Numbered from the stretch's first letter, positions 1 through 11,988 are shown. The stretch: 64,000 nucleotides of DNA from Pontederia crassipes (GCA_030549335.1 JAUKPH010000028.1:2046001-2110000); one strand, 5' to 3'. Translations and numbers: made by a program. The notes: a model not told the origin generated them from the sequence alone.

Positions 1-268
1 AACCTCGGACGAGCAATCTCATACAATTTCCCTTAAAAATTGGCAGTCGGGGTCTCCAATTATTTAGACTGCAAGCACACCACCAACCAAATAGGTATAA
101 GCATAAAGCATACATATGGAAATTCCGAAACAACAGTAGCAAAACAGGGTGCATTAAGACATCAGCAAAATCTGCCGCCACCACGGAAGTGCACTTAAAA
201 CCAATCAAAGCATTTTATCCATGAAAATATGGTGAATTTAAACTTTACTAGGTATTATTGAGCAAACT

Positions 269-3200
269 TCAAATTCTAGGACGAACCGCGTGTGTGCTTC
301 TTGCGACAATATCACGCATTAGAGACTCAGGGGCTGCACATGAATAGAAAGCAAGGCAAAATAGGAAGTCAAATTTACATTAAAACATACACTCCGTAAG
401 CCAAATGCATCATAAAAGTATTAGCAGGAAAAAGTTACCTGATAAACCTGTAAAGTGTTCAAATTGCCCCATTGCTTGCCTTATGAACATCTCAAGTCCG
501 CTAACAACTGTAGCTCCAGACTCTTCTGCTTCTCGTAAAAGTCTTGTCACTTTTGGGGTGTAGACAGCATCAAATACCAAAGCATACGATTTGAGAGCTT
601 GCTGAAATTGTGGATATTGAGTACCAAAATATTATGAACAGAATTACCAGCAGGTACTCTTGACATCACAATGCTGACAGTTAAAAACATTAGATAGGCT
701 GTGCATCTACAAAAGACAATCTTTTGTGGGGAGATATGTCAGGTTCAGATTGTTATACATCATATGTCTTTCTTTCTTTGGGAGTGGGATTTTGATTAGG
801 CAGTACACTTCTTTTTCTACCACTCTCCGTTGGAGAGCTCTTACTTGTACATGATGAAATTTTCATACATATAAAAAGAAATAGCAACTTCCACAAAGAA
901 AGTTTAAAGCTATGACATTAAACATCAGAGTGATAGAAGCAAACCTTGGACAGAGGAGTGTCATTAATTTTTGGCTGCATTCCAATTGATGTTGTGTTGG
1001 CAAGAATCATTCCATCCTCTGGATGGAAGTTCTCTAGTTCAGCCAGTGTTAGAGCATGACCCCCAATTAAATTAGCAAGCTCCTTGGCTCGTTCTGGAAG
1101 AGAAAATTCAAAATCATGCAATCATAACAAGCGAATAAGACATGAAATCATAATAGTGCCAAAATGCAAGTAGCAGAAATCCAAAATGTTTTGTCAATCA
1201 CACTAGAGCTGTCATACTACTCGTGTTCCCACGTTAACAAATTGGAAAGGATAGATAAACTGATATTAGCATATCCTGATATGATATATAAGCCTAATTT
1301 GCTTAGAGTATCAGATAAGAAAACTCATAGCAGCATCAGCATATTTTGGAAATCAAAATGCATTGGTGAACATATGCAACTCGTTATACATGTTGTTTTG
1401 CATGACGCAAGAACTTCAGAAGCACACTATAAATGTGACAATTTGAAGCGAGCATGCACACAACACTTTGAAAAGCCATTTTTGTTCTTCCAGTGTTTTT
1501 TTATCATAATCAATAAATTATTGGGAACAGTAAGATACAATTAAATTCTCTAAACATACCATAGGTACGATTTGCGATAACAACTTTTGCTCCCTTCACC
1601 TTAGCACCATATGCAAGAGCTTTACCGGCACCACCAGCACCAATAACAACGAATGTCTTACCTGCAAGAGGAGAAGTGCTAACATCTTTTCCACTTGAAC
1701 CTGATGAATAAAATGTACAAAAACTAGTTGAGGTGGCGATGACATTATATCTGGCATATATATAAAAAGATGCTATCATTTTGAAGCAGTACAGATATAG
1801 ATCACCTCTCATTCCATCTTCGATAGCAGATATTGCACCAACATAGTCAGTGTTGTAGCCTACTAGTTTTCCATCAGTCTGCCTTTTCACAATTGTATTA
1901 ACAGCTCCTATTGCCTGAAAAGTTATACTTAAGTTAAAAAAGTAAAAAATAAACAAGAGTATACAGATAGCTATGCTAGTTAATTTTTTATTTGAGGAAG
2001 AGGTATGTATATGTATATGTAGTTCTCTATTTATGCTTGTCTCCAATCAAAAGATTGCAGCACTCCCAAAGAAAAATGAGTCAAATACCTTAGCAATTGG
2101 ATCAACTTCATCGCAGCATATGACTGCTGCCTCTTTGTGGGGAATTGTACAGCTGCAATGAAAATGATAAAAGGAACACGTGATATTTGATTGTGAATAA
2201 TTTATGTTGTCTATCTTGAAACTCAATGTATGAAGATGGTGAAACATTTAAGACTCTTTTAACATGTGGGTTTTGACATTAGACTTGTCTTTTATATAAA
2301 AAGGCTAGAAACTCCCTGTTAAATTGAGACCAACAAAACCATTTGGGACCAAAATGCTGTAACTGATACTGTTTACTCCAATCACTTTAGCGATGTCACA
2401 CAAATAGAAAATGAACTAGAAATAACTATCAGTAAGAAACCCCTTTTAATGTGGAAAAGAAATGTTAGATGGACAATGAATCATCATTTTAGTCAGTTAG
2501 TCATTTGTATAAGCAGCCATGTTCTCAAAGAAAAATGAGAGGATTTCTATAGAGCATACCAAGCTATCAAGAATATTTGCTAAGAGGAAATCCTAAATTC
2601 AGATATTGAAAACTAGCATTTTTTCTCCAAAAAAAAAGCTCTTTAAAAAAAAGAAGAAAAATTCAAACTGCTTTAACATGAAAATGAAGCTTTTCGAATG
2701 ACAATTTGTGATGACTTGGCTATATAATTAGAGAATTCAATTTCTGCACAATCTTTCCAACAATAACTAAATGATTTTTTAATTTCCTAATGGGATTTGT
2801 CAAATAGAGTGAAAAGTAGAAAATAAAATATGAAACCATAGTCAGACATTAAAAATGAAACTAAATTTATAAAAAAAGAATAGATATTAGTATTGGCCTT
2901 AAGATATTATGTACCTGAACCCAGCAAAGTCGGGGGATGAGTAGGCATCAAGAAATTTAGCTAGGTCATCCACCAAATACGGCACATAGACTGCATTGAA
3001 ACCAACTGCCTTCAAAGCTGCATTATGTATAATTGGACTCTTACTATGTCCTACTGGTTTCCCTATAATCCCAATGACCTTTGTCTCAGGTCCTATCTGT
3101 CTTATATTGTAAACATTCAACAAGTCTGAGATAGTTGGCTGTCCAGGAGCTGACTCCTTCCCAGCATCAAGTGTGCCAAATGTAAGATATCCACCAAACT

Positions 3201-6200
3201 TGGGGCAAAGCAACCGTGAGATAACACCTCTCTCACTCATAACCAATCCTATCATTGGAACCTGCTGTTCCTATTCATTAGTGAAACAAAAGATGATGCA
3301 CATAAGTATGTGCAACCAGAATTTGTAATGGGAATTAAATGAAGAAGCCATCAAGATATTATACTAAATAAATAACATAACCTTACACACAAGCAAGCAT
3401 ACAAGCATGACTGTAAAATCTTAATAAAAGACTCACCCAAGAATACGTATATTTAAAGAAATATCGTATTCATAAGAAGTGTCACATTGACGCAATGTAT
3501 GCGAACACAATCACATATGATAGAAGTTGAAGCTCTCTTTCATTATTCACGAGTCTCTGGACCGCGCGAGCACGCCTAGGGCACTGGCGACCCGCGCGAC
3601 CCATGCCTAGGGCATCCAGCCCTTACATCGCCGGGGGCTTCTCCGCCGCGGTGCCACCGCCATTGCCGGCGACCCCTGTCGGCGGTGCCACCACCGTCTC
3701 CGGCGACCCCCGCCGGCAGCGTCACTGACGAACGCCTTCTTTCCCTCTAATGCTTTGCTCGTTCGCCTGCTTTTCACCTATGAGCACGAGAGCTGCGGAC
3801 TAGGGCATCCAACCGCCTAGGGCATCCTGCCCCTACATCACCGACGGTGCCATTGCCATCACCGGCAACCTCTACCTGTCTCTGGCGACCCTGTTTGCTG
3901 CACCTCCGACGAACTTCGTCCTCTTTCCTCTCTCTGCTGTTTTTTTCTCCCCTGCTTCGGCTTAGCCACCTCCTGCTGCCGCATCACCAGCTGCACTCCG
4001 GCGGCCTCTCCCTTCCCCTCCTTCGCAGAAGACTGTACAGGGAACCACCCACATGTCTCCGACAGTCCCTGCTGGCAGCGACCCCTCCTCTCCGGGAACG
4101 ATGTGCCACAGGGCGCTTCATCTCAGCGATGGCTGGACCACCCTAGCCCGCATCCGAGATATCCGCAGCAGACCAACTTCGCGTTGTTACAGATGTTTAG
4201 AGGAGGGGCATTTCGCACGGCTCTGCTCCGGCCCTCTCCGCTGCCTCCGATGTAGGGGCGAGGGTCATCTGAGGACGTCATGCCCTCGTACCCGGATGGA
4301 ACGTCCATCTGCAACACCACCGACACGACCTCAACAAAATGCGACCCATGCCTCCCCTGGGCTGTCATCGGAGATGGCTCTTACCCTTTACATTCCGTGG
4401 TCGCCTGAGATCCAGCATGTCGTTGATCTGCTACGTGACTGCATCGTCGGCGAGGCCAATGGTCCCCCACTCGAATCGGCGGCTCTTCGTTCAGCAGTCA
4501 TCGCCGAGATGGGAGCCTCGCCGCCCTTCCATCTAAGCCGCATCTCACCCTCCCTGTGGCTGCTTGTCCCAGGGTCCTCGCAGCAAAAGGAATTCCTCCT
4601 TGCAGCGCTGACCAAGTTGTCGTTGCACACCAGCGTTGTGTGGCGGCTGTGGAAAAAAGACAATGGAGCTGAGCTGGCACCCCGTGGGAGACGCCAAAGA
4701 GTCGACATCCATGGCCTCCCACTTCATCTCCAACGACGAGAGATAGCCTTGGCGGTGGCGCGACAGCTGGGAAATCCCATCTCCTTTGCTCTCCCAGCTC
4801 TCGGATCGCCGGACCTGTCCATCACCTCCGTCGACGTTGAGCTCCGCCCAGAATGCAATCTCCCACCGACGTTGACTCTCTACGCCGGCATCGACAGCTT
4901 CACCCTCAAGCTGCATTACTTGGATGGTGTCGCATCGTGGGCTGAGGTGGCTGCAGGTCACCCTCTGCGGTCACCACGATCCTCTGCTGCCCAGACACCG
5001 GTCACGGGCCAGGTGGGCCCAACAATGCACAAGCAGAGCACACTCAGGAGCCGTACCCTAATTCAAAATCCCAGCCAACTGCTTAAACCACCCCACCCTG
5101 ATGCGGACACACACTCGCAAGTTGACTCAACCGCCTCCTACCTTGAACTCAATAACCCAAATCTCCAGGACCCAACCTCACCACCCAATGCAGCTGAGAT
5201 CCACCACCTTCGCGCCTAGTCCGAACCTTCCCGTCGAGCCCACCTGCGAACCCAACTTCGAGCCCAAGCAAACTCGAATCCGAATCTAACCATTCCCCCC
5301 CCCCCCCCCCCTCCCGCGGCAAGTTTGTGAAGCTGCCTCCCAGCCCCGCATTGGTGACCACTCTACCCCACCCCACTCTCCTTTCCTTACTGACCCGCTT
5401 CAGTCCGACAACGCACCGGTCCTCCCTCGACCACCGCCACCTTGCCCATAACCCATCATTGCCAACTTTGCCCCTCTCCCTCGACCCAAGCCAAACATCT
5501 CCAGTCCCACCAAGGTTCACACCACCCATTATCACACCACCAAGGTTCGTATCCTAGTGATCATCCCGGTGACTAACACACCCATTGTCGATGATCCAGT
5601 AACTCCCCTCCTCTGTTATCAGCGCCGTCGGCCTGCACAGGCTGTCACGCCGCCACGGCCAGCAGGACAGCAATAGTCGCTCACACAACTGCCGCTGCTA
5701 CCACCGCAAGAGAATTTGCAGCCGTCCGGGCAGTCATCATTGCCACCTCCTTCCCAGCAGCCTGTGGTGGGGGTGCGCCGCGGACCGTGCGGGACCCGCT
5801 GGCCGTCGATGACAAGGAAGTTGGGGTGCATCTCCTCGCCGGGAGAGTGGGCGGGGAGTTTCACCCAGGTGCAGATGTTGCCGGCCTCCACCACACTCGA
5901 CGGCGGCCACCGAAAAGGGGAGTGGCCTTACACCGACCATTCCAGCAGCTGCTCTCCCATTCTCGGAGCAGCCACAAGAGACGCTTGGCGCCGCCACCGC
6001 CAGCAGGCCAGCAGCCGCACGCACAGCAGTCGTCACCGCCGGCAACACAGCAATCGCCCATGCAGCCTTCATCGCTGCCGCCCCAGCAGCCAGTGGTGGT
6101 GGGTGCTCCGCAGTCCGAGCCAGATCTGTCGACCGCCGCTGAAGTTGTTGGGGGAGGAGGGGGAGGGCACCTTTTTGCCAGGTGGGCAGTGAGGAGGTCC

Positions 6201-9200
6201 GCTTAGTTGCGGAGGCTACCGGCTTCCGCCACACATGCCGGCGGCCACTAGCAAGAGGGGTGGCCCCATAATTGGGGAACGACCTTGATGAGCCAATGAA
6301 GCTAACCATATGGATTGTATGGGCCAATATTGGGAGCGGCAGATGGGTGGGAAGTGATTGTTCTCCTCCCTCTGGGTGGCGGTCCAGTGATTTCACATCC
6401 CAGAGGCACCCACAACGGATGAGCACTGTGTTTTGCTCCCTTTTGATTCGGAATGAGGTTGAGAGTGAATGACCTGCACTCGGGTCACTTTTGGTAGGAG
6501 AGGTCTTTTTGTTTTGAGTATCACTACTTTTCCTTTTTGTTTTGGGAGCGGGATTTTGACTAGAAGAGAGATTTTCTGTTTCGTTGTTGCTCTCCTTTGA
6601 GAGCCCACGTATGTACAATATTTCCATTCCTCAGTTATATATATGGATGTGTGGATGACAACCAGAACTTTGGGGGTCATCCTTTCTTCTCCTCAAAAAA
6701 ACAGTTGTACAAGACTAAATGCATTGATTCACAACGTGTATGAGAACCCTCATCAGTACCTGGCAATGAACAATCACTTGGAACATGCGAGTCACATCAA
6801 TAATGTCGACAGCAGTGGTTGCAATCTTAACTATATCAGCTCCGACAGCTTGTATTCTGGCCACAAGGCTGCTAAGCTCCTCAGTTGATGGTGTGCTTTG
6901 ATAATTATGAGATGAGACAATGAGTTTAAAGTTTTCTGGCTTCTTTCCGGATATGAGCGTTACAAAACCCTCAGCAACCTGTAAAAGTGACAGTCGTATC
7001 AGATGTGTTGCGGGTGAAAGAAGCTTGCAAGTCATAACAAGAATTTGAAACATGTGAAATACAACCAGAAGATCCTATTGCCTTCATGTGCAGGGGATAT
7101 CGAGAATCGCATGATAAAAAAACCCAATCATTAACACATGATCTCTCCAACCACGAAGGTTTTCTTGATGTTGCTTACTGATCTCATTTCATCATTATAA
7201 TTTTTTTTTCTGAGAAGAGATCAGAACATATCTTTGCATGATATTTTGTAGTTGCATTGCTCAAGACATAAGAAACATGAACATTAAAAATCATTAAAAG
7301 TTCATTTGTAGTTGCATTGTTCAAGACAAGACAGTCACACAACCTTGTTTTTATTTATCAAAGAAATTAATGGAATAAAACATTTTTTTTCAAAATTTTC
7401 TCAAATAAGAATAAATCTTTCATAACCTTAAGCTCGATGTCAACATATTCAGCTCCTAATTCCATAGCTAAGCACAGGGCCTCAAATCGCGGCTTATCAT
7501 CACCATTGTACTCACCTCCTTCCCAATTTGGCCTATCACGGGAGGAAAGCAAAACAAAAAGTCACGCATGAACTAGGAAAAGATTACAGTATCATGAAGA
7601 AGAAGAAATATCTGTCAGAATGAATAACCAGATACCAAACTTCCAGACAAGAAAAAAACCTGTGAAATTCCCACCCCACCCCCCACATGACTTTAATGCT
7701 ACATGCATTATATAGGTTCACTCAAGAGGTAGGACATTTTTCTTCATAAGATTATATCAAAGAAAAAAAGGGAATGGTAAAAGAATTCAAAGGAATTTAT
7801 TACATCTCAAAGGAGGCATTCTGATGCTACCTTATTCTGCTTGAGCAAGTACAATACTTTTACAACACTCAGGCACATGCACCCTTCCAAAATATTTATG
7901 CTGAAGCAGCCTATTGAATATTTGCTACTCAATGCAAACAAATGTGTGGCTGCCACAAAAAAAAAAAAAAAAACTAACACATGAAAAAGAGTAAAAAGTA
8001 TTGGAAGGGTGCATGTGCTGAGTATTGTAAAAGTATTGTACTTGCTCTAATAGAAGCACATCTTAATCTTTATGTCAAAAATTCGAGTCACATCTGAACT
8101 TGGAGAAACAAAAAACAAATGGAAACCACCAAGAGAATATGTTTGTTACCACAATGAATTCATAAAAAAACTCATCCAATCATTATAACAACTCATGCAT
8201 TCAATTCTTTTCATTCAAAGAACACAAAGTTGCACCTCTTACAATGTGAACATAATTATAGACACAAATATGAAAATGAACGTGAAAATTAAGATGAACT
8301 TATACTGTAAACATAAATATGAACATAATCAGTAATATGATTAAATAGAAAGTTATATAACTCTAGAACAAAAAATTGTAGATTATTCAACAAGCCCTCA
8401 CTAATTTACAAGTTTTATCATAATTATATGATTTGCACATCTGAACTCGGAGAAAAAAAGTGAAAAGCACGAAGAGAATATGTTTGTTACTACACTGAAT
8501 TTATCAAAATACCCATCCAATCATTATAACAACTTATGCATTCAATTCTTTTTCATTCAAAGAACACAAAATTGCACCTCTTACAATATGAACATAATTA
8601 TACACACAAATATGAAAATCAATGCGAAAATTAAGATGAAAATACATTGTAAACATAAATATGAACATAATCAGTAATATGATTAACTAGAAAGTTATAT
8701 AATTCTAGAACAAAAAATTGTAGAGTATTCAACAAGCCAACACTAATTTACTAGTTTTATCATAATTATATGATTTGCACATTTTTTTGAGAGGGGGATG
8801 ATTTGTGCATATAAAAGGTGTCAGTAAGATGAAATCTCTTGTTAACGTAAATTTTCAAGATAATGACAGGTTTATTAGACTAAACATTTACTCGTATTAA
8901 AATCACAAAACCATATCCATAATCACACCATATTCAAATAAAGAAGCATTTTATAGCCGATACCGATAAATGCCCACATATTTTTTCACCTTTCAAACAA
9001 TATATCCATACTTTAAATTCATTCATGATTTATTTCTCCTTTCATATCTCATAATCAAAATATTTGCACTATGAGGCATAACCATATTTTTTTTCTGTGA
9101 GGAACTTACAATATATTTTTTTTAGAGCAGAAAGGATCCCTACCTTTTTGGTAGACATCCATAAAGAACTTACAATATTGAAATGTTTTATTTTGTAGTA

Positions 9201-10782
9201 TGAAACAATCCAAAGTTATAATAACGTATTTACTTGTTATTGTCGATATGAGGTCCGTCAAATAAACCAATTGATTGATCCTAAAAAATTAAGATGATGG
9301 TAGTTGGTTCATTCTTATGTAGATCTGGCATTCTAAAAAATAAAAGAATGAATTGATTTATCAGCACATACATGTTAATTGATCAAATCAATTAACTACT
9401 CAAACAAAAGAATATGAAATGAATAAATTCAAATTTGAAAACCACAAGCATGTCCTAATAATACATAAAGATATTCCAACTCAAAGAACAATTCTGATCG
9501 CATATCGAATGTGAATGACCGAATAATTTTAAATTAGCATCATGATGTTTTTTTTTCTTTCTTTATCATGCAAACGAATTAAGTAAAGAATATCGACATG
9601 ATGTTCATAGTACCATTATCATGTACCAAAGAGAAGAAATTAGAATAAAGAATGACTAATGAAATTGTATTTTGTCAATATGCAATAATGAAAAAGAATC
9701 TTATTACGAATTGAGATTGAAGAAAACATTGATATTTTGAAACACATTTTCAAATATCTATCTAAAATTGTTGGAAATTATAGTGAGAATCTTCCACACA
9801 AAAAAAAAATTTATAGTGAGAATCAATAATATAACACTTTAAGAAAAAATGAGGTTCCTATATTTAGAGATATCATCTCCTCAGTAGATGATACCAGATT
9901 AATGACAACTAGCAAAACTCTCTTATGATATAATAAAAACTTTATGAATTTGTAGTTAGCAATAATAAGAATATTTTTAGAAATTCCTTAACTTAAAAAT
10001 GATTTATGAAAGTTTTCTTTCGTTTTGACTTATGAAACCAATTGGTAATGTAGAAAAACACCTCTCACGCCTGTTATTTGGATTATGAGAGAAGTTAGAA
10101 TTATCGAAGAAGTTAAAATTACCGGTAATCTGTGATAGCCAAACAGGGCCTTACGAATTTTGAATAACCTGTAGTCTATTTAGATTACTTCATCCCAAAA
10201 TGCTCCTAAGTGATTGTCTTAGAAATGTTTGATGGGGAAGTCAATTTTTATATTTGAAAAAGTTGTTTCACAAAAAGTCCATTTAATTCTTTTTCATCCA
10301 AAGAATATACTATTTAAAGCAGACACATTATAATATGAACACAAATATCAACATAAGTATGATGAACTTGATTGAACATAAACATGAACATATAATCAAT
10401 ATGAATCCATACACTGTTTGATTTTGCCACGGATGGTATTATGAGTTATTTATCAAAAACATTTATAATTATTTTCCCTGTGTGTATGAAAGCATTTACA
10501 ATTTCTAAAGTAACCATATGCGATGAAAGGTGAGCTGCCACAATCAAATAACATGTTCCGAGATCGGAGGAAGAAAGGGGGTGTAGAGAGGGACCTGTAG
10601 GTTACGAGGGCAGGAAGCGGACGGGCGCTGAGGAGGATCTGGAGGTCTTGGCGAGGGTTGAAGGAGGCGAGATGGTCCAGACGAATCTCAACGATGTCGG
10701 CGCCACGGTCCTTGGCGATGGCCATCTCCGCCACCATTTGCTCCACTGTCTTCGCCACCAGGGGAACGCACAGCAGCGTCAT
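269..10782 (-). CDS. DHQ-SDH: Bifunctional 3-dehydroquinate dehydratase / shikimate dehydrogenase, 10 exons
   Basis: This enzyme catalyses two consecutive shikimate-pathway steps: dehydroquinate to dehydroshikimate, then NADPH-dependent reduction to shikimate. Exons, in order of transcription, are 10782-10595, 7532-7427, 6978-6760, 3261-2915, 2152-2089, 1914-1806, 1700-1560, 1093-945, 601-439 and 333-269. All junctions are GT-AG and phases match, giving 516 residues. The dehydratase domain (about 1-165) shows EIRLDH at 32-37, His122 in SSHNY and the Schiff-base Lys149 in DIVKIATTA. The dehydrogenase domain (about 230-516) shows SKS at 244-246, catalytic Lys293 in IPHKEAA, NTD at 329-331, the NADP loop GAGGAG at 365-370 and NRT at 388-390. 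Residue roles come from family knowledge. No transit peptide is visible; an upstream exon cannot be excluded, because an insertion starts about 55 bases upstream of the ATG. Exon 1 is the only one of three local copies that keeps the catalytic residues. Confidence 0.95.
744..870 (+). mobile_element. Short fragment resembling the 3' end of the intron-3 element
   Basis: This lies in the intron between exons 8 and 9 of the shikimate gene. It shares a series of blocks with 6510-6640: 'gggag-gggattttga-tag', 'ctctcc-ttggagagc' and a distal 'tgtaca'. I read it as a 5'-truncated copy of the same retroelement family, inserted on the opposite strand to the host gene. No target-site duplication was found and similarity is patchy. 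Confidence 0.35.
4053..5219 (+). CDS. Zinc-knuckle (CCHC) protein of a transposable element
   Basis: An open frame of 388 codons starts at an ATG. Two CCHC zinc knuckles sit near residues 44-75: CYRCLEEGHFARLC and CLRCRGEGHLRTSC, both C-X2-C-X4-H-X4-C. The middle (about 105-320) has no domain I recognise, although its length and place after the knuckles are compatible with a LINE ORF1-like or DUF4283-type RNA-binding region. The last 70 residues are rich in Pro, Ser and Thr. In ORF1 proteins the knuckles bind RNA. The frame lies in an intron of the shikimate gene on the opposite strand. It is more likely part of a mobile element than a host gene; whether it is expressed is unknown. Confidence 0.55.
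   Translation: MSPTVPAGSDPSSPGTMCHRALHLSDGWTTLARIRDIRSRPTSRCYRCLEEGHFARLCSGPLRCLRCRGEGHLRTSCPRTRMERPSATPPTRPQQNATHASPGLSSEMALTLYIPWSPEIQHVVDLLRDCIVGEANGPPLESAALRSAVIAEMGASPPFHLSRISPSLWLLVPGSSQQKEFLLAALTKLSLHTSVVWRLWKKDNGAELAPRGRRQRVDIHGLPLHLQRREIALAVARQLGNPISFALPALGSPDLSITSVDVELRPECNLPPTLTLYAGIDSFTLKLHYLDGVASWAEVAAGHPLRSPRSSAAQTPVTGQVGPTMHKQSTLRSRTLIQNPSQLLKPPHPDADTHSQVDSTASYLELNNPNLQDPTSPPNAAEIHHLRA
5620..6270. repeat. Degenerate tandem repeat, two units of about 340 bp
   Basis: Two GC-rich units, about 5620-5930 and 5960-6270, share blocks in the same order: a CAG/CCG-rich stretch, 'cccagcagcc-gtggtgg', then 'ccggc-tcc-ccacac-cg-cggc' followed by 'gaggggtggcc' or 'ggggagtggcc'. Several long frames cross it on both strands, as expected of stop-poor GC-rich repeats. 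It belongs to the intron-3 element. Confidence 0.5.
7841..8048. repeat. Foldback: 48-50 bp inverted repeat in intron 1
   Basis: The arm 7841-7890 (starting ttgagcaagtacaatac) is nearly the exact reverse complement of 8001-8048 (ttggaagggtgcatgtgctg...), separated by about 110 bp. Transcripts of the shikimate gene could form a hairpin here, inside an intron. It may be a small foldback MITE; no target duplication was seen. Confidence 0.65.
8090..8780. repeat. Tandem direct repeat in intron 1, two units of about 345 bp
   Basis: Unit A (about 8090-8436) and unit B (about 8437-8780) both start at 'catctgaact' and both end at 'taattatatgatttgcac'. They share the blocks 'gagaatatgtttgttac', 'ccaatcattataacaac' and 'aagaacacaaa-ttgcacctcttacaat'. 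The repeat is AT-rich and has no coding potential. Confidence 0.75.
8790..10450. other. Remainder of intron 1 of the shikimate gene; no gene
   Basis: AT-rich sequence with scattered homopolymers. The segment near 10053-10152 ends in 'ccaaacagggcc', a sequence often seen at the edges of small plant DNA transposons, but I could not find a matching opposite end. Nothing coding is visible. Confidence 0.5.
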
Positions 10783-10835
10783 CTTGTTCCTGCCTGTGTT
10801 CTCCTCGCAACCTTTTTGCCCTCTTCAACTCAATG

Positions 10836-11130
10836 TTGTAAAACCCGAACCGGACATCAACTCGGATTAATCTTCGGATTAGGTCGGACCTGATTAACCC
10901 AGATGGTTGAACCGGACATAATAAATTAATATTTAAATGACAATACATGATAACACACAAGTGACAATTCATAACACATAAAACCTTCATAACATCAGAA
11001 GAGAAATCACAATATAAAAGCAAGTCTTAATAATTTTATAAGCCACAACACAAAGCTTAAAACAATTCTTCAGAACATCAAAAGATAAGTAGACAAAACC
11101 AATGCTATACCAAGTTATAAGTCTCAAGAC
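10836..11130. mobile_element. Insertion just upstream of the active exon 1 (ACCGGAC-end family)
   Basis: Similarity between the active exon-1 region and its two upstream copies stops at about 10835. A segment starting 'gttgtaaaacccgaaccgg' begins there, with more 'ggtcggacc' and 'gttgaaccggac' motifs to 10920 and then AT-rich sequence. The same terminal motif, roughly GTTGTMARGACCGGAC, opens the segment at 14896-16075. I read it as a non-autonomous DNA element that separated the active gene from its ancestral 5' leader. Confidence 0.45.
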
Positions 11131-11139
11131 ATAAGCGCG

Positions 11140-11325
11140 TCAGAACTTTTGGAGGTAGAAAGCTCGTCAGAATGTCCAACGGGTACTGCCGGTCGGAAGG
11201 CAGTACGCCCGTCGAAAGTTCCGACGGGAATTTCTAAAGGACGGCTGCTACCATTGGAAAATCATTAGCGAAAAACATTTTTTCGAGAACCATGTTCCGA
11301 CGGACTGAGCGAAGTTGTTGTAGTG
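11140..11325. mobile_element. CACTA-like transposon terminus (left copy)
   Basis: This segment ends on the plus strand in 'ttgttgtagtg', the reverse complement of CACTACAAC. The interior has many short CGACGG/CCGTCG-type subterminal motifs, for example 'cccgtcgaaagttccgacgg' and 'ccgacggactg'. CACTA elements carry terminal CACTA and arrays of short subterminal repeats. The flank tatgcattaac (11326-11336) is the reverse complement of the flank of the right copy at 13737-13747, so the terminus appears to be part of the inverted duplication. No transposase is visible. Confidence 0.55.
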
Positions 11326-11879
11326 TATGCATTAACTTCTATTTCAGGATTGAGTGAAGTTAAATGTTGTTTTGAAAAAGATATCATATGCTAGTAAACG
11401 TATTAAAAAAATATCCACAATCGAGAAAAGGAAATTCTGCCATTGTCATTGATGAAGAATGGTTTAATGAAGAAAAATCAAGACCTAAAACGTGTAATGA
11501 ATCCCAATGAAAGAAAAATAAAGCTTCTAATGTTTTCACTCTTTAAATAAAAAAGGATTTAATGAGCCTAGCAGACATCTTTAATTAACAAAAATATAAA
11601 TACTAAAAATGATCAAAGCCAGAGAATATTGCTATATTTATGTTTTTTAAAATTTTTAAGTATCAGCAATCTTCCAATAATTTTGGTTGATTTATTATTA
11701 TACAATATTATGTTTTAAATATCATTAAAAGTTTCTTAAATTATAAACAACAAAGGACATAAAAGATGATAAAATAAGAATATAAGATCCTCAAAAATAT
11801 TGGACTCCATTAATTCTAAAAAAATCAAACTCCGCTGAACTTTTAAGATCATCATCAAATTAAAGATTACTTGTGTCAC

Positions 11880-11988
11880 TGCGTTAAACCTGATCCAACA
11901 CTTCTGCGGCCTTGCCGCATTACATCTCTTGTGTCGTTCATCACTCGACCTCAACTCCGCTTCTCCGAGGTTATCTTTCTCGATCGAG
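11880..11988 (+). other. Candidate 5' leader exon of the left duplicated copy
   Basis: A block ending 'ttctcgatcgag' followed by GTAACAA looks like a 5' exon with a splice donor. The right arm has the equivalent on the minus strand, ending at 13571 in 'ccattgag' before GTAACAA. About 420 bp of AT-rich sequence then leads to the exon-1 copy at 12410. Because both copies keep the donor, it was probably a 5' untranslated exon of the ancestral gene. The active gene lacks it nearby. This is inferred from conservation between the two arms. Confidence 0.4.

Larger units (their letters stand above)
3540..6640 (+). mobile_element. Zinc-knuckle retroelement inserted in intron 3 of the shikimate gene
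   Basis: About 3.1 kb of GC-rich DNA interrupts an otherwise AT-rich intron between exon 3 (ending 6760) and exon 4 (starting 3261), antisense to the gene. It contains a 388-codon zinc-knuckle reading frame (4053-5219), a poly-C run at 5287-5312 and a degenerate tandem repeat (5620-6270). Its end resembles the fragment at 744-870. Zinc-knuckle proteins of this kind occur as LINE ORF1 products and as proteins captured by other plant elements. No reverse transcriptase is visible, so it is an internally deleted or non-autonomous copy. The boundaries are approximate. Confidence 0.6.

Noticed and set aside
1164..1544. 126-codon plus-strand frame in the shikimate gene
   Set aside because: Lies in an intron opposite the gene, AT-rich, and resembles no family.
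5737..6627. 296-codon minus-strand frame in intron 3
   Set aside because: Runs through a GC-rich tandem repeat where several frames are open on both strands; no domain recognised.
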